Source: Limnochordales bacterium
Lineage (GTDB): Bacteria > Bacillota > Limnochordia > Limnochordales > DUMU01
Reading direction: 5' to 3'
DNA: 64,000 nt
NCBI GenBank assembly: GCA_014896315.1
Contig: JADBKP010000007.1
Location: forward strand, 1-64,000
This document shows, in pieces, positions 18,889 to 27,890 of the stretch. The stretch's first letter is position 1, and the number at the start of each line of letters is the position of its first letter. The notes under the pieces are model-generated. The model made no database searches, was not told where the DNA came from, and worked only from the letters and a program-made list of their open reading frames with translations. Made by a program: the position numbers and the translations under genes.

Positions 18889-21795
18889 CTACGCTTCCTC
18901 CTCAGTCCCATCCCCAAGCTCATCTTGGTCCAGAGGCATTGGCAATTGCTCCGGCAAGCCTTCCTGCTCGCTTGCTGGTTCCATTTCCGGGAACGCCGCC
19001 TGGCGCAGCCGCTCCAAAGCCTCTGCTTCGGGCCGGAGGTAGCCGCCCTCCCGGTTGCGAACTGCCGGCACGGCACGTATCGCCCCCTGCAGCAGACCAC
19101 GAAACGCTGGGTCATTAGCGTAGCCACGATTCTCCAGAAACCGAGCAGCTGCCGCTGTACCTTCTTCGGCCACGAGCAGGAGCGCCGTGTGGAGCACGTC
19201 AAGGAGCACGGAGAAGGTGCCGTCGGGGTCGAGACGGCCGCGAGTGCGGCGAACGGCTGGCTCCTGCAAGGTAACAGTGTCGCCAGACTTGGTGAGCACA
19301 CGGTGGGTACGGATAAGATCCGCCTCCAGATCACATCCCAGAGCGAATGACAGCTTGCGCGCCTCGTCGGCAGGGAAGGTCGCGGCCCTGAAGGCATCCC
19401 AAGCCAGGAGCCAGAAGTCGGTAACCGGGTCAAAGCGCACCGTCTTGCCCAAGAGTTTCTGCTTACGCAAAGCCGCCACTTCTTCGCGGGCGACCTCCAG
19501 AGCAGTTTCCGGCTCAAGCCGGAGCGGCTCACCGGTCCGCGGATCGGCCTCCCCCGAGAGCACTGGCCAATTCCGCGACAGCACCCCAAGCACCGGACCG
19601 TAGGTAGCCAGGTATAGGTCTACACCGCTGATCCCTGCCTTTTCATACTCCTGCGCCCGCTCGCGGGCGGTTCGGCGAACCTCGGCCTTAAGCTCATCCC
19701 ACCAGGCAGGCTCGCCTGAAGTCCGGCGCTTGCGGCAGGTGAGGAGGATGGTGGACTGGGCCGCGTTCTTTTTCGCCTGGTGCAGGGAATGTTCGCTTTC
19801 CGTCCGTACCGGCCAGGACGACTCTACTGTGAAGCCTGCCTCTATGAGGGCACGCCCCAGGGCGTTCCAGGCGTCCGTGCGCTTGTGAGTGAACATCACG
19901 GTTAGCACCCCATCCTCCCGCAACACGCGGTGCATCTCCCGGAAGCAGGCCAGCATCTTGCGCTCATAGTCCTTCTCGGCGAGCTCTCTGGGGCCAGGAT
20001 GTCTCATCCCATGGAAGCGAGCCGGGTTGGCGACCGCTTCCGAGTCCTTGTCGGTGAGGAGGGTGGTGAACACCCCAGGGTATAGGTCTCCCACCGTCCG
20101 TTTCATCCACACGTAGAAGAAGTCGGACAGCTCGGCGTACATAACGTTGTCGTAATACGGCGGGTCCACCACTATGGCATGGACGCTTCCAGAAGGGACT
20201 TCCGCCAGGTTCGCCGCGTCCCCGTACCTGACCGTGACCGGAGGCTGGGGACCAGCGACCGGGAATAGGCTCCGAGTCGACTGGCCGGCCAAGTGCGCTA
20301 TCTCTCTGTATGCATCAACCACTTGATCTAGAGCCCATGGCAACAGCATGCGGGCTGCATCAAACTCCCCGAAGCTCCACTTGAAGGAGAAGTCATGGCG
20401 GTCGAAGGTGTTGCGCACCTTGTAACGTGTGGAGTCCCAACTCGCCAAGTTGGAGTTGTAGTCAGCACACTTGTCGAGCACCAGTCCCAGATAGGTCAGC
20501 ACCGCCCGAGCGCGGTCTTCGGGGAGAGTCGCCCGCACCTGAGCTGCCACTTCGTGGTACGTTTCCAGGTACGTGCATAGAGCAAGGAGTTGACGCGGTG
20601 AGAAGAGGTCGGCCCAGGTCCGCATACCGTACTGCAGAGGCCGTGCGTCGGCAGCCGTATCTGGGAACACTTCGCGCGGTACCAAACCTCTGGCCTCCCA
20701 TGCCGGCAGCCGGCGGGCAAGCTCTTCCGCGGCCCGCTCCGCAGCCTCAATATCTTCTTGCGTAGGAAGCCGGAAGTCCTTGCCCTGCGGAGTCTGCACG
20801 GCCACGGCATAAAGCTGTGCACCCATGCGGCCAGCCTGGGCTTCCGACTTGATGTAATCGTCGGTAATGGTTTCGCTCGTCCAGGGTGAGATAGCGGTCC
20901 CGCGGGCCACCGTGCCCCGCTCGGGATGGGCGGCACGCGCCTCACTACCCCGCACGACCTCGAACCGGCACTCGGACATGACAGGATCAGCCACTAGCCT
21001 TACGGCAACTACGGGTTCGTCCTTACTCCGAAGCCACCAATTGGGAGAAAGTGGAACAGGCTTGCCCGTGTACGGACAGGTTACGGTGCGGGCCCAAATA
21101 TAAGCAAAAACCCGTTCGTATCCTGTCACGGGGTAGAACTCTGCTAGGCATTCCGCTACGCGCTCGGCCCACATGGCGCCGTAGCGCTGCAGGTCACCTA
21201 TAAGCTCTTCTCCGAAACGCGCCGGGTAGTCGAGCGTGGCGTGCAGGATCACGTGGGCGATGGGATTCAGTTCGTTGGCGAAGGTGGCGAAGCCGCACCG
21301 TAGCGCTTCGAAAGGTATGGATCCTCCACCGGCCATCGGGTCGGAGATCAGCAGGTCATGCGTTCCCCATGCAACATCAATGAGCCGGCGAATAGCAGCA
21401 ATTTGTTCCCCGGACGGCGTATGCGTGAACGCGCGACTGTAACCGTAACCCCCACCGGGGAGGCGCTTGCCCGTTTCCCGGGCGACTTCGATGGCTCTCC
21501 GGGCTGCGACCGGATCCCCACGGATGCCGAGCAGGTCATGGAGGAACCACTGGCGGTAGGCCTGCTCGTCGGGGAAGAGCCGCTTTAGGTCTTCGGGCCA
21601 GTCGGGACTCCACGCGGGAAGCACGCTGCCCAGAACCGCGGCCCGGGAAACCACGAGTGGCCGCCGAGCCCACCAGACGTGAAGGCGGTTCGGAGGTGGA
21701 TGCTGGCCCGTACTGTTCTCTCGGCGCGACTCTATCCCGAGCTGTGCAGCCGGAAGCCAGGTGGTGATCAGAGGATTGTGCATGCTGGTCTTCAC
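18889..21795 (-). CDS. DUF1156 domain-containing DNA (adenine-type) methyltransferase
   Basis: N-term RRENSTGQHPPPNRLHVWWARRPLVVSRAAVLGSVLP, ISDPMAGGGSIPFEALRCGFATFANELNPIAHVI, VDPPYYDNVMYAELSDFFYVWMKR (DPPY). Confidence 0.95.
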   Translation of the reverse strand: MKTSMHNPLITTWLPAAQLGIESRRENSTGQHPPPNRLHVWWARRPLVVSRAAVLGSVLPAWSPDWPEDLKRLFPDEQAYRQWFLHDLLGIRGDPVAARRAIEVARETGKRLPGGGYGYSRAFTHTPSGEQIAAIRRLIDVAWGTHDLLISDPMAGGGSIPFEALRCGFATFANELNPIAHVILHATLDYPARFGEELIGDLQRYGAMWAERVAECLAEFYPVTGYERVFAYIWARTVTCPYTGKPVPLSPNWWLRSKDEPVVAVRLVADPVMSECRFEVVRGSEARAAHPERGTVARGTAISPWTSETITDDYIKSEAQAGRMGAQLYAVAVQTPQGKDFRLPTQEDIEAAERAAEELARRLPAWEARGLVPREVFPDTAADARPLQYGMRTWADLFSPRQLLALCTYLETYHEVAAQVRATLPEDRARAVLTYLGLVLDKCADYNSNLASWDSTRYKVRNTFDRHDFSFKWSFGEFDAARMLLPWALDQVVDAYREIAHLAGQSTRSLFPVAGPQPPVTVRYGDAANLAEVPSGSVHAIVVDPPYYDNVMYAELSDFFYVWMKRTVGDLYPGVFTTLLTDKDSEAVANPARFHGMRHPGPRELAEKDYERKMLACFREMHRVLREDGVLTVMFTHKRTDAWNALGRALIEAGFTVESSWPVRTESEHSLHQAKKNAAQSTILLTCRKRRTSGEPAWWDELKAEVRRTARERAQEYEKAGISGVDLYLATYGPVLGVLSRNWPVLSGEADPRTGEPLRLEPETALEVAREEVAALRKQKLLGKTVRFDPVTDFWLLAWDAFRAATFPADEARKLSFALGCDLEADLIRTHRVLTKSGDTVTLQEPAVRRTRGRLDPDGTFSVLLDVLHTALLLVAEEGTAAAARFLENRGYANDPAFRGLLQGAIRAVPAVRNREGGYLRPEAEALERLRQAAFPEMEPASEQEGLPEQLPMPLDQDELGDGTEEEA

Positions 21796-22211
21796 TCTCC
21801 CCCTAGGAGCACCCTCAACGCACGCCGCGCGCTGCGTGTCGAGACTGCTTTGCTGAACCAGTAGTAGGCCTCCTCGTCCGGCATGTTGCGAATGGCTTCG
21901 GCGATACGTTCCATGCGAGACGTCTTCCGCAGGGGTTTGAGGGCCAGGAGGGTTAGAGCGACCCGAACTCCCTGATCCTCCCTAAGCTCAAAGGGCTCTC
22001 GGCGGTCCCGGTGTAGATCTGAGGGCCGGTAGCCGCTCTTTCGCAAGGCCTCTACTACCTGGGTAAGGCTGGCCTGGAAGGGAGCATCCCACGCGCGGAC
22101 CAGCGGCCGCTCCTCGGGGTCCGCACCGCTGTTGATACGCTGGCGGAGGTCGACCCCGTATGAACCGTCAGGGCGCGGGAGCACGTAAAGGAGAAACTGC
22201 CGGAGATTCAC
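21792..22211 (-). CDS. Small conserved-looking protein within the DUF499-DUF1156 cassette
   Basis: 139-aa ORF overlapping both neighbours by 4 nt (start 22211 vs stop 22208; stop 21792 vs start 21795). Confidence 0.7.
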   Translation of the reverse strand: MNLRQFLLYVLPRPDGSYGVDLRQRINSGADPEERPLVRAWDAPFQASLTQVVEALRKSGYRPSDLHRDRREPFELREDQGVRVALTLLALKPLRKTSRMERIAEAIRNMPDEEAYYWFSKAVSTRSARRALRVLLGGE

Positions 22212-25200
22212 GATTCTTGCACCTCCCCGGCGGAGGGTTCCGCCGTGATGCGTACGCGGCCGGGGATAAGGTGTGCGAGGGCATCGCGCACCTGATTGAT
22301 GCCCTCAGGAGTCAGCGGATCACGCGCGCGCCAGTCCAGCCGAGCGCGGACCTGAGCGGCAGACGCCCGCTCCAGCACGGAAACAACGGCGTCCTTCAAA
22401 TCCTTGTACCTTTCCCAGGGCCCACGAAACTCCAGGCGCATGCTCCCCCCCTCGAATTCCCCCGTGGCGGACACCTCCACGCGGAACTGGCCGGGCCCGA
22501 GCTGGGGGACGGCCAACCCCAGGCTGCGGAGCTCTCGCACGCCCTCGGGGCCGTCGCCGTCCACGGTAAGCTGAAGCACGGCAAGCGCGGCTACGTGGCG
22601 ATCGTGCATGCGGTCGATAATTGCCTGTAACGCCTGCGCCGCTGTGCCCGATGCTTCGAACGTTTCTTCAGGAGCTGGAGGCGGTGGCGGCTGGCACCGG
22701 CAACGGGCGGCGGGTTCCCCGCATACGGGACAGCGTTCCTCTTGAGGTTCGGCACCAGCTATGGGTATCCCGCGCTCCCGGGCCAACTCGGGTTCCATCA
22801 GCATAGCCTCGCCGTCCAGGCGCACTAGCGGAACTGGCGACTCGCCCCCGTATCCCCTACCCTCACTCGGATCGTAGTACACCCACAGACCCCGCCGGAT
22901 TCCCTGCAGGATTCCCTCCCGCAGGGGCCTGGGGTCGAGCAAAATCCGCAGGCCTCTGCGCATGGCGAAAGCCCGCATGGTTTCGGCCACTGACATCTCC
23001 CGGGAACCGTGAGTCCACGCCCATCGTTTGATTAGCTCAGGGGCGATAGGGCCGTCATCACCCGTGTAGACTTTCTCCAATCGCCGTAACGCGTCCAGGA
23101 TGACCCTGCTCTGATCGCGCTTCACTTCCCCCTGGTCCTGGGCGGGAAGGGCTTCGCGTGCCAGTCCGGCGGCGGAGCGGAGGGCGTCCGCCGACGGATA
23201 GTAGAGAAACCGGTAGGCCCGGTGGATGGCCACCCGCAGCTGAAGTTCACTTTCATCTTTCCGTTCCTGAAGACGTTTCCGTTGTTCGGGCGTAAGAAGC
23301 CTTTGCCTCTCGGGATTATCCGCCAAGCGGCGGACGGCCTCTGCTTCCCGAGCCTTGATAATCATCTCCTCCTTCTGCGCTTCATCGCATACCAGAAAGA
23401 TGACGTTGTTTTGAAACGTGCGTGGCTCACCGACAGTACCCTTCTCTTGGAAGAGACGCTGCACCAGTAGCGGCGGAGTCTCTTCATCCTCCCGAGCTGC
23501 AGCAGCATCGTAGTGTATAATAGCGAGCTTTGGCTTGCCGGCATCATCCGGAATCTCGGCGGGTTCGGCAGGGAAACGACAAACCTCGAAAATGCCCGAT
23601 TGCCAGATAGCCCTAAGCCGTTCGTCCAGGACCTGCTTGCCCTTGGTCACCCCGACATACTGCATCTCATCGACAACCATCTTGTTTAGGGAAGGCTCGG
23701 TAAGGAACCGCCAGCGCTCTCCTTCATAATCCAAGTACCAGCAGCGCCGCTCGAGTTCTTTGAGCGCCTGGGAGAGCAGGGCCGGGTCGTCACCCGGCGC
23801 CAGGCAGGCCAGGGCAACCTCCTCCGTCCGCGCCCCTACCACCGCACCCCGCGTCAGACTGTGCAGAAAGATGGCGGTAGCAGCTCGCTTGGCAAACGGC
23901 CGCCGCCCCGAGGCCTGCCAGGCACGGTCGATGTCGCTGGCGAATCCGGGGTGTTCGGCCACGGGACTGGCGATGTCCGCGTGCACTACCTCCTTGTAGC
24001 GAGGTCGGTCGAGGCGGCTTGTGAGATCCTCCACGATGGGATCCCAGGCCAGGTCCAGGTGGTGCGGGTGGATGAGCCAGGCGTCGGCCGGACGGATCTC
24101 CCACAACCGGCGGATAGCTCGTGCCAGCAGGCGCAGCGCCCCGCGGGTACGCTGAAAGTTAGGTATGGTCGATACCTTGCGGTTCAGTGTCACCAGGAGT
24201 TCGGGGTGAAAGGGATAGCTCCGCTCGAGGAACCGCAGGTAGTCGGGGGTCAGGGCGCTTGCGGGAAGCTCTGCACCCTGCCGTTGCGCTTCTTCAAAGT
24301 AGGCGCGGTAGGCAGCGGCAATTTCAGGAATACAACTGGTGTCCACCCGCTCGAAGAGCTGACGGACCAGAATGCTAGCAATTTCCTCCTCGCCTGAGGT
24401 GGGCGTGAGGATACGTTCGATCCGACCCGAGATGGCCTTAAGCTCTGCGATAAGCTGGGTGAGCACCTGCCCCAGCTCCTCGGTCTCCTCGCCGAAGGCA
24501 TCGGAGGCTTCCGCCAGGGTGAGTACGCAGACCGCCCGTGGTGAAGCCGCCACCGATTCCAGCAGGGTCTTGAGAAACGGAGCCAGGTGGCCGGCCAGAG
24601 CTTCCTTGCCCCGCCAGGTACGCAGGGTGCGCAGGTACGGGGCCAGTTCGTCGAGCAGGATGACCACGGGCCCCTCGCCGATGATCTCGCGCCAGGGGAT
24701 AGCACCCGGCACCCGGGCCTCGTCGCTTCTCCGCACCATCTCGTACGCGACTCGGCCGCCCAGTTGATAGGCGATTTCGCCCCAGGGGGTATACGTCACC
24801 GTGCCGTCAGGATGGCGGATTCCATCCACCGGGTTCAAATCGTCCCCGACCACGACTGCCACACGGGCCCGCTCGCGGAGCACCCCGGCGTTCCCCCCGA
24901 CATAATGCGCCAGCACCTCCGCAGGAAGCCGACCGCAAGCGGCGTGGTAGAGTGCGATCAAGCTGTGAGTCTTACCACCGCCAAATCCCGTTTCCAGGCG
25001 CAGAACCGGCGCTGCCATGGGGTTTGTGCCCCACACGCGGCCTAGCGCCTCAGTGAGTAACGTGCGCAGTCCTTCGGTGGGGTGCGTCCGGTTGAAGAAA
25101 GCTATCGGGTCAGCATACACCGGGTCGGCAGTCCCCCGGACGACGTCCCCCAGCCGGGCCGCGAAGGTTGCTTCGTGCAACTCTCCCGACAGTACCTCCG

Positions 25201-25273
25201 GCCGCGGAACGCACGCTTCAAATACCGTTTTCACCTCGGCGTCCCCCATTCGCAATCCACCTGTCCTGCTCAT
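22208..25273 (-). CDS. DUF499 domain-containing P-loop ATPase
   Basis: LETGFGGGKTHSLIALYHAA (Walker A), GPVVILLDELAPYLRTL (Walker B), Zn-ribbon-like ERCPVCGEPAARCRC. ORF opens at 25408, but MSRTGGLRMGDAEVKTVFEACVPRPEVLSGEL at 25273 is a more likely start. Confidence 0.92.
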   Translation of the reverse strand: MSRTGGLRMGDAEVKTVFEACVPRPEVLSGELHEATFAARLGDVVRGTADPVYADPIAFFNRTHPTEGLRTLLTEALGRVWGTNPMAAPVLRLETGFGGGKTHSLIALYHAACGRLPAEVLAHYVGGNAGVLRERARVAVVVGDDLNPVDGIRHPDGTVTYTPWGEIAYQLGGRVAYEMVRRSDEARVPGAIPWREIIGEGPVVILLDELAPYLRTLRTWRGKEALAGHLAPFLKTLLESVAASPRAVCVLTLAEASDAFGEETEELGQVLTQLIAELKAISGRIERILTPTSGEEEIASILVRQLFERVDTSCIPEIAAAYRAYFEEAQRQGAELPASALTPDYLRFLERSYPFHPELLVTLNRKVSTIPNFQRTRGALRLLARAIRRLWEIRPADAWLIHPHHLDLAWDPIVEDLTSRLDRPRYKEVVHADIASPVAEHPGFASDIDRAWQASGRRPFAKRAATAIFLHSLTRGAVVGARTEEVALACLAPGDDPALLSQALKELERRCWYLDYEGERWRFLTEPSLNKMVVDEMQYVGVTKGKQVLDERLRAIWQSGIFEVCRFPAEPAEIPDDAGKPKLAIIHYDAAAAREDEETPPLLVQRLFQEKGTVGEPRTFQNNVIFLVCDEAQKEEMIIKAREAEAVRRLADNPERQRLLTPEQRKRLQERKDESELQLRVAIHRAYRFLYYPSADALRSAAGLAREALPAQDQGEVKRDQSRVILDALRRLEKVYTGDDGPIAPELIKRWAWTHGSREMSVAETMRAFAMRRGLRILLDPRPLREGILQGIRRGLWVYYDPSEGRGYGGESPVPLVRLDGEAMLMEPELARERGIPIAGAEPQEERCPVCGEPAARCRCQPPPPPAPEETFEASGTAAQALQAIIDRMHDRHVAALAVLQLTVDGDGPEGVRELRSLGLAVPQLGPGQFRVEVSATGEFEGGSMRLEFRGPWERYKDLKDAVVSVLERASAAQVRARLDWRARDPLTPEGINQVRDALAHLIPGRVRITAEPSAGEVQES

Positions 25274-25436
25274 CCTACCGCCGGGAGACAGTTCGATCGC
25301 CGGCCCAGCTATTCCTTCCCGGCAACCTGCATACGCCCATGGAAAGGCCTTCGCTTGCGCCCCGCCGTCAAAAAAAATCGGGATGGGATTTTGCCTCTTC
25401 TTTCCCATCCGCTCTTCCGAAAGCCTGCATAAATCC

Positions 25437-25512
25437 TGGCGGCCCCGAGAGGAATCGAACCTCCGACACGCGGTTTAGGAAACCGCTGCTCTATCCACTG
25501 AGCTACGGGGCC
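25437..25512 (-). tRNA. tRNA-Arg(CCT)
   Basis: Minus strand GGCCCCGTAGCTCAGTGGATAGAGCAGCGGTTTCCTAAACCGCGTGTCGGAGGTTCGATTCCTCTCGGGGCCGCCA; acceptor GGCCCCG/CGGGGCC, anticodon loop TTCCTAA, encoded CCA. Confidence 0.95.
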
Positions 25513-26035
25513 GCAATACCGTTTACCATCGTAACACACCGCCGCGCACCACGCAACAAAGCCGTACATGTGGAAAGCCGTGATCTTGATCTACTGCGCT
25601 GCACCTCGGGGACAAGCCCAGACAGGGCAGCTCTGGTAGGTCTTGCAGCCCGGCGAGGGCGACGCCTGCCGGAGGCAGTTCAGGCTCTGGGCCTGGAGTT
25701 GACACCGGCTCGCTCCTTCGCCTACCCCAGGGGGGTAGTCCCGGCGATGCTTGGCACACTTTTCACCAGGTTTCTGCGAACGGGGTGGTGAACGATGCAT
25801 CCTCGCACTGCCTTCACGACCCCCGGATCGCCCGGGGTTAGGCCACCCTGGAATCGACGCTACGCTAACGCCCAGCTAGCGTGTGTTGTGCCCCACCCAC
25901 CTCCGGCGCGCAACCCCGCCAGAGCCAAGCCCGTGGCGGGCGGCTGGCGCACTGTTCACCAGACTTTGCGGGACGAGATGGTGCAGAATGGGCCACCGTG
26001 GTTCAACCGATCCGGACCAGGCATCGGGCGTGCGA

Positions 26036-26917
26036 CTAAAGCAGGCTTTCTAGTTCGTGCGCGGCGGGCACGGGCGCTCCCGCCTCGGCCGCTCGGGCCT
26101 GCAGCTCATCCCACTTCTGTTGCCTTTCCTCAGTCAGCCGGGCGCAGACTGCGGCAAAGCGGCTGGCAGCTTCCCGGGCCGCCTGGGGGAAGGCAGTCGT
26201 CCGCAGGATAACAAGCATCTCCGGCCGCAGTTTACCAGGGGCTTCTGCCGCTGCTCCCGATTGGGCCTCCTCGTTGCGGTTTCGGTTTGCCAGCGCCCGC
26301 CGCAGGGCGAGCTCCGCCGGGCGCGTATCAGGGATGCCGTAGACGGCGTCATTTCCTTCGCCGCTGATCGGCAAAAGATCCCCGGCCTCCCGGAGCTTCT
26401 CATATACATCCGGTTCAACCAGAAGCAGGTCGGGAGCGGTGCGCAGCCTTCCGCGGACCAGGCGATGAATCTGCTCAAAAGTGAGCGTCAGGCGGGGCGC
26501 CGGGCTAATCACTACCTGGACGCGGCTGCCGGCCTCCTGCAGTTCCTGAGCTAAGGACTTAAACGGGGCAGCACCGCCCGCCCCATGGTAGTAGGCCGCC
26601 ACCCATTCGGACCAGGCGGGGCCGGTACTCTGCGACCCTGACCCTTTTCCTTCTGCCCATGCGGGCGGCGGAGAAGCCCGGTGTAGCTCGGCCAGTGCCA
26701 TTTCATCATCGGGAACAAGCACTTGCACGGGAATCCTGGTGGTGGGCGGCAGCGTCTCCTCGCTCGGCACCGGCTGGGGCGCGCCGATCCGCCAGAGCAC
26801 AACCACCAGCAAGAGCAACCAGACCAGGTACATCGACCAGCTGACGCCCCCGGTAGCCCGCGGTTCATAGGTTTTCGTCTTTGCTTTTGTCTTCGTCTTC
26901 AGGCTACTCTTTGTCAT
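26036..26917 (-). CDS. Single-pass membrane-anchored protein of unknown function
   Basis: N-term KTKTKAKTKT tract, then TM WSMYLVWLLLLVVVLWRIG; 293 aa; GC-consistent long ORF. Confidence 0.6.
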   Translation of the reverse strand: MTKSSLKTKTKAKTKTYEPRATGGVSWSMYLVWLLLLVVVLWRIGAPQPVPSEETLPPTTRIPVQVLVPDDEMALAELHRASPPPAWAEGKGSGSQSTGPAWSEWVAAYYHGAGGAAPFKSLAQELQEAGSRVQVVISPAPRLTLTFEQIHRLVRGRLRTAPDLLLVEPDVYEKLREAGDLLPISGEGNDAVYGIPDTRPAELALRRALANRNRNEEAQSGAAAEAPGKLRPEMLVILRTTAFPQAAREAASRFAAVCARLTEERQQKWDELQARAAEAGAPVPAAHELESLL

Positions 26918-27031
26918 CTGTAGCTTTCCTGGTCAAGCCAGTATCTTGAGTTCTTTCTGCCAAGTCCGCCCATATCCGCTCAAGTCGCCTCAGATCCGGC
27001 CATATCCGCTCAGATCCGGCCTCCAGACCAC

Positions 27032-27796
27032 CTACCAGATCCGCTTGGCTTCGAAGGGCCGGTTGTACCTCCGCCTTTCCGCCAGGTCGAGCAACCAGTA
27101 CAGGTGGTCCCGCTGGGCACCAAACTCCTGGTCACTGCGGTAGGTGACCGTCACCCGCACGATCCGTTCGCCATCCTTCGTTTGCGTCTCCACCTGCCAC
27201 CGTGAACCGGGCCCGCCGCCTCTGCTTGCCTCCGCCAGCAGACTCTCAAACAACCGGGCGGTCTTCTCGTCCCGTCCGCCCGTCTCCTGCTGATCCTCGC
27301 CCAGCGTAAACCGGAACGTAAACGTAAATGAACCACCTTCTTCCGGCCGTCGGAAAAGATCGAGGTCAAGCTCTGACTGGTTCTCCGTCAGGATATCACA
27401 AGCCCGGCAGAGCAGGTCCACCGCCGAGTCCAGAGCGGTCTCACCCAACAGCTCCATCAGGGGGCTTCCTGGCGGCAGGTCTGCTCCCAGTTCCTCCCAC
27501 TCGGCCAGATCCACCAGCCAGGCATCGCCGATTTCAAACCGGCCGCTGTCAGGGTCGTACTGAAAAGGCAGCTCCGACCGGCGTTTTCCCCCGACCCCGG
27601 CAAACTCACGCAAAGCCTGCAGCTCCTGCGGGGTCATGCTGCGGGCCAGTATCCGCTCGACCGCCTGCCAGAGGTCGTCGTTCGTCGCAGCTCGGGATTG
27701 GGCCTGAGCCTCGACCTGCCTTTGCGCTTGGGCTTGGGCTTGCGCTTGCGCTTGGCCTTCATCTTGTTTTCGAACATGGCTGTTCTCCGGCACCAC
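27032..27796 (-). CDS. Hypothetical protein with N-terminal QA dipeptide repeats
   Basis: 254 aa ORF, GQAQAQAQAQAQRQVEAQAQS followed by globular-looking sequence; same orientation as the previous gene. Confidence 0.55.
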   Translation of the reverse strand: MVPENSHVRKQDEGQAQAQAQAQAQRQVEAQAQSRAATNDDLWQAVERILARSMTPQELQALREFAGVGGKRRSELPFQYDPDSGRFEIGDAWLVDLAEWEELGADLPPGSPLMELLGETALDSAVDLLCRACDILTENQSELDLDLFRRPEEGGSFTFTFRFTLGEDQQETGGRDEKTARLFESLLAEASRGGGPGSRWQVETQTKDGERIVRVTVTYRSDQEFGAQRDHLYWLLDLAERRRYNRPFEAKRIW

Positions 27797-27820
27797 GTTA
27801 GGTCCCCCTCACCGTTCACA

Positions 27821-27874
27821 CATCGCCTGCATCGCCTGCATCACCTGCAGCGCCTGCAGCGCCTGCGGCGACCG
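27821..27874. repeat. 9-bp tandem repeat, about 6 copies
   Basis: CATCGCCTG CATCGCCTG CATCACCTG CAGCGCCTG CAGCGCCTG CGGCGACCG between 27796 and 27891. Confidence 0.85.
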
Positions 27875-27890
27875 CATCACACACGGCTTA

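Noticed and set aside
15652-25791. Long plus-strand ORFs opposite the defence cassette (e.g. 16117..17175, 23861..24397)
   Set aside because: GC-rich antisense shadows; the minus-strand proteins contain full conserved motifs.
25591-25800. Small Cys-containing minus ORF (CAKHRRDYPPGVGEGASRCQLQ...GCKTYQSCPVW)
   Set aside because: Cys spacing is suggestive but matches no motif I can name; too short to support without homologs.
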